This document shows, piece by piece, positions 43,676-52,165 of a stretch of DNA of 64,000 nt. Within the stretch, counting starts at the first letter, position 1. Each line of letters opens with the position of its first letter. The DNA lies in contig NZ_NCJH01000007.1 of the NCBI RefSeq assembly GCF_002278925.1, forward strand, positions 186,001 to 250,000, given 5' to 3'. The position numbers were made by a program, and so were the translations under genes. The DNA comes from Polaromonas sp. 39-63-25. GTDB lineage: Bacteria; Pseudomonadota; Gammaproteobacteria; Burkholderiales; Burkholderiaceae_C. Under the pieces are notes generated by a model. The model was given only the letters and a program-made list of their open reading frames with translations. It made no database searches and had not been told where the DNA came from.

Positions 43676-45799
43676 CTAAAACCGGTAATTCGCCGACACG
43701 CTCAACACGTGATTGCGGCCGGCGGCCGGTTCGAAATAGCGGCCATTGCCTTCATTGACGATGACGGAGCCCGCGTAGCGGCGGTCGGTCAGGTTGTCGA
43801 TGCGGGCCGCAGCCGACAGGGTCCAGCGCTGGATCTCGGCCACATAGCCGACATGGGCGCTCAGCGTGACAAAAGACGCCGCTGCATCGCTGTTGACATC
43901 GTTGACGGCCACGCTGCCGAGGTAACGCGCGTCAATACCGGCACGCCAGCCGGTGGACGGCCGCCAGCCAAACTCGCCGGCCAGTGCGTGGCGAGCGGTG
44001 CCGGGGAGACGGTTGCCTGCCGCCACCACGCCTCCTGGACAGAGGCTGGCGTTGACCGGGCAGGCAAAGGCGTCGCGGTAGCTGGCGTCCAGCAAGGTGT
44101 AGGACAGCTGCGCCAGCCAGTCGCGTGCGGGCACGATGCTGCCTGCCAGCTCCAGCCCGCGCCGGCGCGTGGCACCGGCGTTGCGGAAGGTGCTGCGGCC
44201 GCCGACATTGGACTGCGTAACGATCTCGTCCTGCGTCGCCGTATGAAAGACAGCCGCCGTGGCCTCGATGCGTGGCGTTGCTCCGGCGGCGCTGCGCCAC
44301 TTGGCGCCGGCTTCGAGGTTGTCGCTGCGTGACGGGCGCAGCGCAAAGTTCAGCCCGGTGCCGGCCGGCCGGTAAGCCAGCTCGTTGAAGGTCGGCGTTT
44401 CGAAACCGCGGCCGGCGGCCACGTACACACGCCACTGCGCCGACGGCGCATACGTGATACCGGCCGCCGGCAGCGTGGCGCTATAGCGCACGCTGCCGCT
44501 GTCGTCGCCATTGGTCCCGACGATGTAGCGGTCGGCGGAACTGAAACGCACCAGGCTGTGGCGCACCCCGGCATTCACGGTCCAGTGCGCAGCGGGCTTC
44601 CAGGTGGCTTGCAGGTAGGGGTCCAGGCTGGTGACGCGGTTGTCTTCCTCGCGCCGCACGGCGCCCTGCACGCCTGGTGTTGTTCCCTGGAAGTTCTGCC
44701 AGCCGCGCCGCGTTTCCTTCATCGCGTCATACGCCAGGCCGCCGACGATCTCCAGCGGGCGCTGCGCCAACAGGGTGCGGCTGGTCCAGCGCAGGTCCAG
44801 CCCGCCGTAGTCGCGCGCCAGGCCGATCACGCCGCCGGGGTGCAACGGATTGGCCTGCACGCCCGTGGGGATGGCCTGGAACTGCGTGGTGGCGCGCTCG
44901 CCGCCGTACACCATCAGCCGCAGCTGGTGGTCAGCATCGACCCGCTGCTCGTAGACCGCGCCGAGCTGGCTCTGGCGCACGGTCTTGCGGGTGTTGAAGG
45001 TGGTCGCCGAGGCATCGGCACTGTGTGGCGCGACATCGAACTGCGCGCGGCTCAGGCCCAGCGGGTCCTGCGCCTGCACCGACACCGTGTTGGCCAGCAG
45101 GGTCAGCTTGCGATCGCTGTCCAGCGCCCAGTCCAGCCGCAGGTTGGCCCCCTCGCGTTCGGCGGCGCTGTGCGCACGATAACCCCCGGTGCTCAGGCGG
45201 CTGGCGCTCAGAACGTACCCCAGGACCCCGGCGGCACCGCCGGCCTTGACGTCGAAACGCCGAAGGCCATGGGACCCCGTCGCCGCGCTGCTGCTCACCA
45301 CCGGGCGGCCCTGGCCTTCTTCGGTGAAGACCTGCAAAACACCGCCCGACGAGTTACCGTACAGCGCCGAAAACGGGCCGCGCAATACTTCCAGGCGTCC
45401 GACCGAGGCCAGATCGATGTGCGAGAGCTGGCCCTGGCCGTCGGGCATGGTCGCGGGAATGCCGTCCACATACAGGCGCACGCCGCGCACGCCAAAGGTC
45501 GAACGTGCGCCAAAGCCGCGCACCGACAGCTGCAGGTCCTGCGCCTGGTTCTGCCGGTCACGCGCCAGCAGGCCGGGCACCAGCGCCAGGCTTTCCGACA
45601 GGTTGAGCTGTGCCCGCCCATCGGTGCGGATGCGCTCGCCATCGACCACATCCACCGAGGCCGGCACGTCGAAGGGCGGCAGTTCGGTGCGGGTGGCGGT
45701 GACGCTGATGGGTGCCAGTGTCTGCGCGTTGGACGGGACGGCGCCGGCCAGGGCCAGGCAGGCCAAAACAGGGGACAGGTGGGAGCGGACAGGTTTCAC
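43676..45799 (-). CDS. TonB-dependent outer membrane receptor
   Basis: About 707 residues. A signal peptide (VLACLALAGAVPSNAQ) precedes the TonB-box-like LAPISVTATRTE, then the plug domain (LVPGLLARDRQNQAQDLQLSVRGFG) with the YVDGIPATMPDGQGQ stretch common to siderophore and metal receptors, and a long beta-barrel ending in Phe (VLSVSANYRF). The ligand is unknown; iron chelates, copper or nickel are candidates for this PupB/FecA-like shape. The start is uncertain: the GTG at 45799 gives a clean signal peptide, a longer reading to 45862 does not. No TonB or sigma regulator is nearby. Confidence 0.9.
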   Translation of the reverse strand: MKPVRSHLSPVLACLALAGAVPSNAQTLAPISVTATRTELPPFDVPASVDVVDGERIRTDGRAQLNLSESLALVPGLLARDRQNQAQDLQLSVRGFGARSTFGVRGVRLYVDGIPATMPDGQGQLSHIDLASVGRLEVLRGPFSALYGNSSGGVLQVFTEEGQGRPVVSSSAATGSHGLRRFDVKAGGAAGVLGYVLSASRLSTGGYRAHSAAEREGANLRLDWALDSDRKLTLLANTVSVQAQDPLGLSRAQFDVAPHSADASATTFNTRKTVRQSQLGAVYEQRVDADHQLRLMVYGGERATTQFQAIPTGVQANPLHPGGVIGLARDYGGLDLRWTSRTLLAQRPLEIVGGLAYDAMKETRRGWQNFQGTTPGVQGAVRREEDNRVTSLDPYLQATWKPAAHWTVNAGVRHSLVRFSSADRYIVGTNGDDSGSVRYSATLPAAGITYAPSAQWRVYVAAGRGFETPTFNELAYRPAGTGLNFALRPSRSDNLEAGAKWRSAAGATPRIEATAAVFHTATQDEIVTQSNVGGRSTFRNAGATRRRGLELAGSIVPARDWLAQLSYTLLDASYRDAFACPVNASLCPGGVVAAGNRLPGTARHALAGEFGWRPSTGWRAGIDARYLGSVAVNDVNSDAAASFVTLSAHVGYVAEIQRWTLSAAARIDNLTDRRYAGSVIVNEGNGRYFEPAAGRNHVLSVSANYRF

Positions 45800-45886
45800 A
45801 ACAGGACAGTGCGTTTGATGCGCTGATTCTGCCTGCCGGTGAGCCCGGCCGGCATACCTCACCCGTATAGCCCTGCTAAGTAGGGA

Positions 45887-47176
45887 TCAAACCCCGAGAA
45901 AGCCAAACCCCAGTTCCGGCCGCTGGCCGTCGATCAGCTCGGCAATGGCCTTGCCCGACCCGGCGCCGTGGGTCCAGCCCAGCGTGCCGTGGCCGGCGTT
46001 CACCCAGAGCTTGCCGACCTTTGTCCTGCCGATGCAGGGAATGTTGGTCGGGGTGGCGGGGCGCAGGCCTGTCCAGAAGTTGGGCTGGCCGCCCTGTGCC
46101 TCATTGCGGGTGTCGCACACGCCCGGCAACACCTGCTCGATGCGGTCAGCCAGCATCTGGCAACGCGCCCGGGCCAGCGGCGTGTCCAGCGACAGGTCGT
46201 AACCCGCCACCTCGATGGTGCCGGCGACACGCAGGGTGTCGCCAAGACGGCTGATGGCGCACTTGACCTCGTCGTCGATGGTGCTGACCCAGGGCGCGAG
46301 TTCGGGCTTGAGCAGCTTGAAGGTGGCGCTGTAGCCCTTGCCGGGATAGATGGACAGATCCACGCCCGCCGTGCGCAGCAAGGGTGCCGACCAGGAACCG
46401 CAGGCCACGACGAAGGCATCGGCCTGCCAGGCCAGCAACTCCCCGGTGCTGCGTTTCCTGAGCTGGACCGCGCTGATCTCGCCAGCGGTTTTCTCCAGCT
46501 GCACAATGTCGTGTTCATAGACAAACCGCACGCCGGACGCTTCGCAGCGTTGCGCCAGCTCCTGGGTGAACACCCGCGCGTCCCCGCTTTCGTCGCTGGC
46601 GGTGTAGGTGCCGCCCACGATGGGATCGGCAAACGAGCGGTAGGCCGGTTCGATCTCGAACAGCTCGCTGCGGTTGACCACCCGGCGGTCCACGCCGAAA
46701 CCCCGCATCAGCGCGGCGGCCTGCGCTGCCGCGTCAAATGACTTCTGGTCGGTGTAGTAATGCGCGATGCCGCGCTCCAGCCGGTTGTAGCTTATGCCGG
46801 TGCCCTGCACAATGTCCTTGAGGGCCACGTGGCTGTAGACGCCCAGCGCCACGATCTGCTCGACGTTGCGGCGAAAGGCCGCGTCGGTGCACTGGCTTAA
46901 AAACTGCAGGCCCCAGCGCCACTGGCGCCAGTCCAGCCGGGGCCGGAACAACAGCGGTGCGTCCTTGCGAAACATCCATTTCAGCAGCTTGGCCGGCGCC
47001 TCCGGGTTGGCCCAGGGCTCGCAGTAGCTGACGGAGATCTGCGCCGCATTGGCAAAACTGGTTTCCATGGCAGCGCCGCTCTGGCGTTCGACCACCGTCA
47101 CCTCGTGCCCGCGTTGGGCCAGATGCCAGGCCGTGCTGACACCGATGATTCCCGCGCCCAAAACAATGATTTTCAT
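45887..47176 (-). CDS. dadA: D-amino acid dehydrogenase
   Basis: A 429-residue membrane-associated flavoenzyme that oxidatively deaminates D-amino acids, chiefly D-alanine, and passes electrons to the respiratory chain. The N-terminal FAD motif VLGAGIIGVSTAW (GXGXXG) and the C-terminal WTGLRPATPTNIPCIG and GHGTLGWTHGAGSG are canonical. An ArgP-type regulator is divergent from it across a 347-base gap that is mostly a 265-bp inverted-repeat element. No alanine racemase dadX is adjacent. Confidence 0.93.
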   Translation of the reverse strand: MKIIVLGAGIIGVSTAWHLAQRGHEVTVVERQSGAAMETSFANAAQISVSYCEPWANPEAPAKLLKWMFRKDAPLLFRPRLDWRQWRWGLQFLSQCTDAAFRRNVEQIVALGVYSHVALKDIVQGTGISYNRLERGIAHYYTDQKSFDAAAQAAALMRGFGVDRRVVNRSELFEIEPAYRSFADPIVGGTYTASDESGDARVFTQELAQRCEASGVRFVYEHDIVQLEKTAGEISAVQLRKRSTGELLAWQADAFVVACGSWSAPLLRTAGVDLSIYPGKGYSATFKLLKPELAPWVSTIDDEVKCAISRLGDTLRVAGTIEVAGYDLSLDTPLARARCQMLADRIEQVLPGVCDTRNEAQGGQPNFWTGLRPATPTNIPCIGRTKVGKLWVNAGHGTLGWTHGAGSGKAIAELIDGQRPELGFGFLGV

Positions 47177-47182
47177 GGGCTA

Positions 47183-47447
47183 GGGCCTGTTCACACTATT
47201 TATACAAGTGCGAACGTGGTTAAAACAGCGCCAATCTAGGCGCGCGACGACGCTCAGCCTGGGCGGCTGGGCTAGGAGTACAACGACGAGTGGTGCTGTT
47301 TTAACCATGTTCCCTTCGGGTTGCGGCCAAAAAGGCCATGCGCAGCGTTGCAAAGCCTGGCCGGGCGTCAGCCCGGCTGCGTTTTGCGCCTCGCGCATGA
47401 CTTTTTTGACTCGCAACGCACCTTGCATAAATAGTGTGAGCAGGCCC
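47183..47447. repeat. 265-bp nested inverted-repeat (MITE-like) element
   Basis: Outer ends GGGCCTGTTCACACTATTTA (47183 onward) and its near-perfect inverse ending at 47447 differ at about three positions over 30 bp. A second inverted pair, GGTTAAAACAGCGCC-type (47218-47232 and 47292-47306), lies inside, differing at one position. It has no transposase gene. It occupies nearly all of the dadA-argP divergent region. Confidence 0.85.
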
Positions 47448-47523
47448 AAGTCTGGATGAGCTTGCCGCAAATTAACAGCCTCGTTAAACTCTTTGGCAAA
47501 TCATTAGGAAGGCTAATAAGCCT

Positions 47524-48426
47524 ATGTACGATCCCCTTGCCCTCGAATGCCTGGCCGCCATTGTTGAAGAAGGCGGTTTCGAGCGCGCCGCCCAGCGCCT
47601 GAACGTCACGCAATCGGCCATCTCGCAGCGCCTGCGGGTGCTGGAGGGCCAGGTCGGCGCCATCCTGATCGTGCGCAGCCGGCCGCTGAAGGCCACCTCG
47701 GCCGGCAAGCTGCTGCTCAAACACACCCGGCAGCTGCGCCTGATACGCGCCGACCTGGAACGCGACCTCAAGGAGCTGGCGCCGGGCTTGTCGGGCGGCG
47801 TGCGCGAGGAAGAGCGCATCTCGATTGCGGTCAATGCGGACAGCATTGCCAGCTGGGCGCTCGACGCCCTGACCGGCCTGGTCAGGCAGGGTCTGCCGGT
47901 CGAGATCATCGTCGACGACCAGGATTTCACGCACGACTGGCTGCGCCAGGGCCATGTGCTGGGTTGCGTCACCACCCTGAAGCAGGCCCTGCGCGGCTGC
48001 AAGGTGGCCCAGCTCGGTGCCATGAACTATGTCGCCGTGGCCGAGCCGGCTTATGCAAAAAACCATCTGCCCGGCGGGCTGGACGCTTCGAATTTCCGCG
48101 CCCTCACCTATGTGGCTTTCAACCGCAAGGACGACATGCAAAGCGAGTTTGTCGCCCGGGCTGTCGGCCTCAAGCGGGTTTCGCTGAGCCAGCTGTTTGT
48201 TCCCAGCTCCGAGGGGCAACTGCGTGCCGCCCTGGCAGGATGGGGTGTCAGCGTGTTGCCGGAGCTTCTCGTACGCGGCTTGATCGACGACGGCGAGCTG
48301 GTCAATGTCGCGCCCCAGCACACGCTGCCGGTGCAGCTGTTCTGGCACTGCTGGAACCTGGAGTCGGCCGTGCTGGACTCGATTTCCGCCGCGCTGGCGT
48401 CCGAAGCCGACAAGCTGCTGCACTGA
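47524..48426 (+). CDS. argP: LysR family transcriptional regulator, ArgP/LysG type
   Basis: A 300-residue LysR-type regulator. The N-terminal winged helix (ERAAQRLNVTQSAISQRLRVLEGQVG) and the effector domain resemble ArgP/IciA, which senses lysine and arginine and in other bacteria activates an exporter gene argO. No lysE/argO gene is adjacent; dadA is divergent and slyD follows, so the target is uncertain. The symbol is by family resemblance only. Confidence 0.8.
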   Translation: MYDPLALECLAAIVEEGGFERAAQRLNVTQSAISQRLRVLEGQVGAILIVRSRPLKATSAGKLLLKHTRQLRLIRADLERDLKELAPGLSGGVREEERISIAVNADSIASWALDALTGLVRQGLPVEIIVDDQDFTHDWLRQGHVLGCVTTLKQALRGCKVAQLGAMNYVAVAEPAYAKNHLPGGLDASNFRALTYVAFNRKDDMQSEFVARAVGLKRVSLSQLFVPSSEGQLRAALAGWGVSVLPELLVRGLIDDGELVNVAPQHTLPVQLFWHCWNLESAVLDSISAALASEADKLLH

Positions 48427-48487
48427 GAAGCCGAGCCCGGCCGTCTTTGCGCGAAAATGGCGGTTTGTCATCCCACCAAGACCCGCC

Positions 48488-48964
48488 ATGAACATCGAAA
48501 AAGACACCGCCGTCACCCTGCGCTTCAAGGTCTCCGAAATCGGGGGCAAGCTGATTGAAGAAAGCAAGGAGCCCATGGTTTACCTGCACGGAGGTTATGG
48601 CAACACCTTGCCCAGGATCGAGGAAGCGCTGGAAGGAAAAACGCGCGGCTACCAAACCACGCTGGAACTGCAGCCCGAAGACGCCTTTGGCCTGCGTGAT
48701 GAGGCGCTGCTGCGCACCATTCCCAAAAGCCAGTTCCCGCCCGGCGTGAAAGTCGGCGGCCAGCTCGAAGGCCGCGACAACGACGGCAAGGTGCATGCCT
48801 TCACCGTGACAAAAATCAAGGGCGACACGGTCCTGATGGACGGCAACCACCCGCTGGCCGGCAAGGCCCTGCGTTTCAGCCTGACGGTGACCGACGTGCG
48901 CAAGGCCACTGAAGAAGAAATTGCCCACCGCCATGTGCACGGCGAGCACGGGCACCATCACTGA
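48488..48964 (+). CDS. slyD: FKBP-type peptidyl-prolyl isomerase, SlyD-like
   Basis: A 158-residue cis-trans prolyl isomerase and chaperone. FKBP and IF (insert-in-flap) domains are recognisable from VYLHGGYGNTLPRIEEALEGK, LQPEDAFGLRDE and MDGNHPLAGKALRF. The C-terminal tail HRHVHGEHGHHH is a short His-rich metal-binding tail, smaller than in E. coli SlyD, and suits a role in nickel handling. Start at 48488 matches the family (MNIEKDTAVTL). It is 61 bases after argP. Confidence 0.93.
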   Translation: MNIEKDTAVTLRFKVSEIGGKLIEESKEPMVYLHGGYGNTLPRIEEALEGKTRGYQTTLELQPEDAFGLRDEALLRTIPKSQFPPGVKVGGQLEGRDNDGKVHAFTVTKIKGDTVLMDGNHPLAGKALRFSLTVTDVRKATEEEIAHRHVHGEHGHHH

Positions 48965-48999
48965 ACGAAACGGCCAGGCAGCCCGTCAGGCCTGTGGCC

Positions 49000-49341
49000 T
49001 CAAGCCTTCCTGAGGTAACACGCCTTGAGCATGAAGCTGCCGGCGTCCATCTTGCAATCCACCTCATGGTCGCCGCCGACCAGGCGGATGCTCTTGACCT
49101 TGGTGCCCATCTTGAGGGTGATGGACGACCCCTTGACCTTGAGGTCCTTGATCAGCACCACGGCATCGCCGTCGGCCAGCACCTTGCCGTTGCTGTCCCT
49201 GACCACGGCGCTTGTGTCGTCGTCGGCAGCCGCGCTTTCGACCATCGGCCATTCGTAGCCGCAATCGGCGCACACAAGGTTGTCGCCATCAGGGTAGGTA
49301 TTTTCCTGGCCGCACTGGGGGCAGGCTGGTGTATTGGGCAT
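49000..49341 (-). CDS. PhnA/YjdM family zinc-ribbon protein
   Basis: A 113-residue protein with an N-terminal zinc ribbon (CPQCGQENTY and CADCGYEW) and a C-terminal PhnA domain (VVRDSNGKVLADGDAVVLIKDLKVKG). Despite the historical name, involvement in alkylphosphonate use is doubtful. The ATG at 49341 has GGAG 7 nt upstream; that GGAG is part of the terminal codons of a glmS-tail copy (GTG GAG TGA), so its ribosome-binding site comes from integration-scar-like sequence. Confidence 0.88.
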   Translation of the reverse strand: MPNTPACPQCGQENTYPDGDNLVCADCGYEWPMVESAAADDDTSAVVRDSNGKVLADGDAVVLIKDLKVKGSSITLKMGTKVKSIRLVGGDHEVDCKMDAGSFMLKACYLRKA

Positions 49342-49343
49342 GT

Positions 49344-49382
49344 TCACTCCACCGTCACGCTTTTGGGAAGATTGCGCGGCTT
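49344..49382 (-). repeat. extra copy of the glmS 3' end (tail C)
   Basis: Thirteen codons reading K-P-R-N-L-P-K-S-V-T-V-E-stop, equal to the glmS C-terminus except Ala to Pro. Nearly all other base differences from native glmS are at third codon positions. Confidence 0.85.
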
Positions 49383-49430
49383 GTGGTGATCACATCACGT
49401 CGCTGCGCGACACGAGAGCTCCCCCAAACC
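49383..49430. repeat. 48-nt module next to tail C
   Basis: GTGGTGATCACATCACGTCG and onward to CTCCCCCAAACC. It repeats at 49518-49566 next to tail B with about four base changes inside a shared reading that ends S-R-S-D-V-M-stop on the minus strand. Confidence 0.8.
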
Positions 49431-49479
49431 AAAAACCTGGCGGCCGCGCCGGGCGGCATTTCATGCCGCCCCAAACCCA

Positions 49480-49515
49480 TCATTCTACGGTGACGCTCTT
49501 CGCAAGATTGTGCGG
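49480..49515 (-). repeat. extra copy of the glmS 3' end (tail B)
   Basis: Twelve codons reading [15 protein letters not shown]. Compared with native glmS only Arg to His is changed at the protein level; the other base changes are synonymous. Confidence 0.85.
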
Positions 49516-49517
49516 CG

Positions 49518-49566
49518 GTGGTGATCACATCACATCGCTACGCGACATGAGCGCTCCCCCAAAACC
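49518..49566. repeat. 48-nt module next to tail B
   Basis: Second copy of the module at 49383-49430. A hairpin GTGCGC/GCGCAC (49572-49587) then separates it from native glmS. A different hairpin GGGCGGCA/TGCCGCCC (49451-49471) separates the other unit. Confidence 0.8.
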
Positions 49567-49595
49567 CCGCAGTGCGCCTGCGCGCACCGCGACTG

Positions 49596-51443
49596 TCATT
49601 CGACAGTCACGCTCTTTGCGAGATTGCGGGGTTTGTCCACGTCCGTGCCGCGGGCCACGGCGGTGTGATACGCCAGCAACTGCAGCGGCACCACATGCAG
49701 CAGCGGGCTCAGGGCGCCGTAGTGCTCCGGCATGCGGATGACGTGGATGCCGTCGCTGCTCTCGATTTTGGTGTCGGCGTCGGCCAGCACGTAGAGCACG
49801 CCGCCGCGGGCGCGCACTTCCTGCATGTTGCTCTTGAGTTTTTCCAGCAAGGTGTCGTTGGGCGCGACGGTGACCACCGGCATGGCGCTGGTGACGAGCG
49901 CCAGCGGGCCGTGCTTGAGTTCACCGGCCGGGTAGGCCTCGGCGTGGATGTAGCTGATTTCCTTGAGCTTGAGCGCACCTTCGAGCGCAATCGGGTAATG
50001 CAGGCCGCGCCCCAGGAACAGGGCGTTTTCCATCTTTGCAAAATCTTCGGCCCAGCTGATGACCTGCGGCTCGAGCGCCAGCACGGCTTGCAGGGCGGCC
50101 GGCAAGTGGCGCATGGCCTTGAGGTGGCCCTCTTCCTCCTGCTCACTCAACCGGCCTTTGCTCTGGGCCAGTGCCAGCGTGAGAAGGAACAGCCCTGCCA
50201 ACTGGGTCGTGAAGGCTTTTGTCGATGCCACACCGATTTCGACGCCGGCGCGCGTGATGTAGGCCAGCTTGCACTCGCGCACCATGGCGGAGGTGGACAC
50301 ATTGCAGATGGTCAGTGTCTGCGTCATGCCCAATGATTGCGCGTGGCGCAACGCGGCCAGCGTGTCGGCGGTTTCGCCGCTTTGCGTGATGGTGACCACC
50401 AGCGTCCTGGGGTTGGGCACCGAGGTGCGGTAACGGTATTCGCTGGCCACTTCCACCTGCGTCGGTATCCGGGCGATGGACTCCAGCCAGTACTTGGCCG
50501 CGCAGCCGCTGTAGTAGCTGGTGCCGCAGGCCAGGATGAGTACGGAGTCGATGTCCTTGAATACGCGGTAGGCGTCGTCGCCGAAGAGTTCGGGAACGAT
50601 GCCCTCGACGCCTTCGAGCGTGTCGGCGATGGCGCGCGGCTGCTCGAAAATTTCCTTTTGCATGTAGTGGCGGTAAGGGCCGAGCTCGGCCGCGCCGCTG
50701 TGCGCCTGCACGGTTTTGACTTCGCGCTGGACGGCCTTGTGGTCACGGTTGATGACCCAGTATTTGCCCAGCTGGATGTCGACCATGTCGCCTTCTTCCA
50801 GGTAGAGGATCTGGTCGGTCACGCCGGCCAGGGCCATCGCGTCGCTGGCCAGAAAGGTCTCGCTGCCGTCCTTGCCGACCCCCAGGATCAGCGGCGAGCC
50901 CGAACGGGCGCCCACCACACGGTGCGGCTCGTCCTTGCAAAAAGCGGCAATCGCATAGGCGCCATGCAGGCGAGCGGTGGTGGCCTGCAGGGCCTCGAAC
51001 AGATCACCGTCGTAGAGGCTGTCCATCAGGTGCACGATCACTTCGGTGTCGGTCTGGCTGGCAAACACATAACCCCTGGCCTGCAGCTCTGCACGCAATT
51101 CGTCGTGGTTTTCGATGATGCCGTTGTGCACCAGCGCCACCCGGCCCGGCTTTTGCGCAGCGTCCCCGCTGCCATGGCTGAAGTGGGGGTGGGCGTTGTG
51201 CACGGCTGGCGCGCCATGCGTGGCCCAGCGCGTGTGGGCAATGCCGGTGCCGCTTTCGAGCTTGTCAGCGCTCACCTGCTCCATCAACTCGGCCACGCGG
51301 GATGTGCTGCGCGCCCTCTTCAGGCCGTCGGCATAGACCGCCACACCGCAGGAGTCATATCCCCGGTACTCCAGCCTTTGCAGGCCCTGTACAAGGATGG
51401 GAACAATATTTCTTGTCGAAACCGACGCCACAATGCCGCACAT
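49596..51443 (-). CDS. glmS: glutamine-fructose-6-phosphate aminotransferase (isomerizing)
   Basis: A 615-residue enzyme that makes glucosamine-6-phosphate, the first step to UDP-GlcNAc for peptidoglycan and lipid A. The N-terminal amidotransferase nucleophile is Cys2 (MCGIVA), with [11 protein letters not shown] and [13 protein letters not shown] following; two SIS sugar-isomerase domains make up the rest, ending [13 protein letters not shown]. The ATG at 51443 is fixed by the need for Cys2 and has AGGAGCGG upstream. Two further copies of its last 12-13 codons lie downstream. The 3' end of glmS is a well-known integration site. Confidence 0.97.
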   Translation of the reverse strand: MCGIVASVSTRNIVPILVQGLQRLEYRGYDSCGVAVYADGLKRARSTSRVAELMEQVSADKLESGTGIAHTRWATHGAPAVHNAHPHFSHGSGDAAQKPGRVALVHNGIIENHDELRAELQARGYVFASQTDTEVIVHLMDSLYDGDLFEALQATTARLHGAYAIAAFCKDEPHRVVGARSGSPLILGVGKDGSETFLASDAMALAGVTDQILYLEEGDMVDIQLGKYWVINRDHKAVQREVKTVQAHSGAAELGPYRHYMQKEIFEQPRAIADTLEGVEGIVPELFGDDAYRVFKDIDSVLILACGTSYYSGCAAKYWLESIARIPTQVEVASEYRYRTSVPNPRTLVVTITQSGETADTLAALRHAQSLGMTQTLTICNVSTSAMVRECKLAYITRAGVEIGVASTKAFTTQLAGLFLLTLALAQSKGRLSEQEEEGHLKAMRHLPAALQAVLALEPQVISWAEDFAKMENALFLGRGLHYPIALEGALKLKEISYIHAEAYPAGELKHGPLALVTSAMPVVTVAPNDTLLEKLKSNMQEVRARGGVLYVLADADTKIESSDGIHVIRMPEHYGALSPLLHVVPLQLLAYHTAVARGTDVDKPRNLAKSVTVE

Positions 51444-51549
51444 AAACCGCTCCTGAAAAAACAATAGGCGGATGCTATGCCTTTTTAATTTTCCATGATC
51501 GTCAAAATTCAAATAATAATGAAATTAAATTTCATAAGAATACATTTAT

Positions 51550-51562
51550 GGAATAATATTCC
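51550..51562. promoter_or_regulatory. palindrome in the AT-rich glmS-lrp intergenic region
   Basis: GGAATA-A-TATTCC is a perfect 6-bp-arm palindrome, in a strikingly AT-rich stretch (about 51480-51590) against a GC-rich background. It lies 27 bases before the Lrp-type gene and may be an Lrp/AsnC operator. Confidence 0.4.
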
Positions 51563-51588
51563 TTAATCATTAGATATATGGAATAAAA

Positions 51589-52071
51589 ATGAATATTTCC
51601 ATCGACGGGATTGACGTCAAACTGCTTGAAGCCTTGCAGGACGATGCCTCGCAGAGCAACCAGGCCCTGGCCGCACGCGCCCATATCTCACCGCCCACCT
51701 GCCTGCGGCGTATCAAGCGGCTGCGTGACGCCGGCCTGATCGAACGCGAAGTCGCCATCCTCCACGCCGACAAGCTGGCCGGCACCCTGGGCCACGGCCT
51801 GACGGCGCTGGTGGAAATCACCCTGGACCGGCAGGGCGCCGAGCAGCAGGAAGTATTTGAAGCCCGGGTGGTGCTCGACGGCGCCGTCCAGCAGTGTTAC
51901 CGCGTCTCGCCGGGTCCGGACTTCGTCCTGGTGGTGCATGTGCGTGACATGCCGGCTTACCTGGCGCTCGCGCAGCGCCTGTTCACCAGCGACATCAATG
52001 TGCGCAATGTGAAGGCCTTTTTCAGCATCAAACGCTCGAAGTTTGAGCCAAAACTGCTTCTAGCCCAATAG
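51589..52071 (+). CDS. Lrp/AsnC family transcriptional regulator, C-terminus from a repeat
   Basis: A 160-residue feast/famine regulator. The N-terminal helix-turn-helix (ALAARAHISPPTCLRRIKRLRDAGLIEREV) is followed by a ligand-binding RAM domain (CYRVSPGPDFVLVVHVRDMPAYLALAQRLF). It probably senses an amino acid; the target is unknown but may include its own promoter or divergent glmS. The last residues (LLLAQ) and the TAG stop are encoded by an interspersed repeat copy at 52053-52105. Confidence 0.9.
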   Translation: MNISIDGIDVKLLEALQDDASQSNQALAARAHISPPTCLRRIKRLRDAGLIEREVAILHADKLAGTLGHGLTALVEITLDRQGAEQQEVFEARVVLDGAVQQCYRVSPGPDFVLVVHVRDMPAYLALAQRLFTSDINVRNVKAFFSIKRSKFEPKLLLAQ

Positions 52072-52105
52072 ATACGTGCGTAAGCAGCTATGAATTAAAT
52101 AGCAT
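52053..52105 (+). repeat. interspersed GCTAY-N7-RTAGC element, copy 10 (supplies the end of the Lrp gene)
   Basis: Arm CTGCTTCTAGCCCAATAG, GTGCGTAAGCA, then module GCTATGAATTAAATAGC (52087-52103). The stop codon of the Lrp-type gene (52069-52071) lies within the arm. Confidence 0.75.
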
Positions 52106-52165
52106 ACTTACAGGACCCTGCGGGCCGGTAGCCATCGCCACGTCCGCCAGATCGGCCTGCTCCGC

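Noticed and set aside
49344..49634. Tn7-type insertion at glmS
   Set aside because: No tns genes or Tn7 ends are visible, and Tn7 inserts downstream without duplicating the glmS end; a 3'-end-targeting integrase is a better explanation for the tails.
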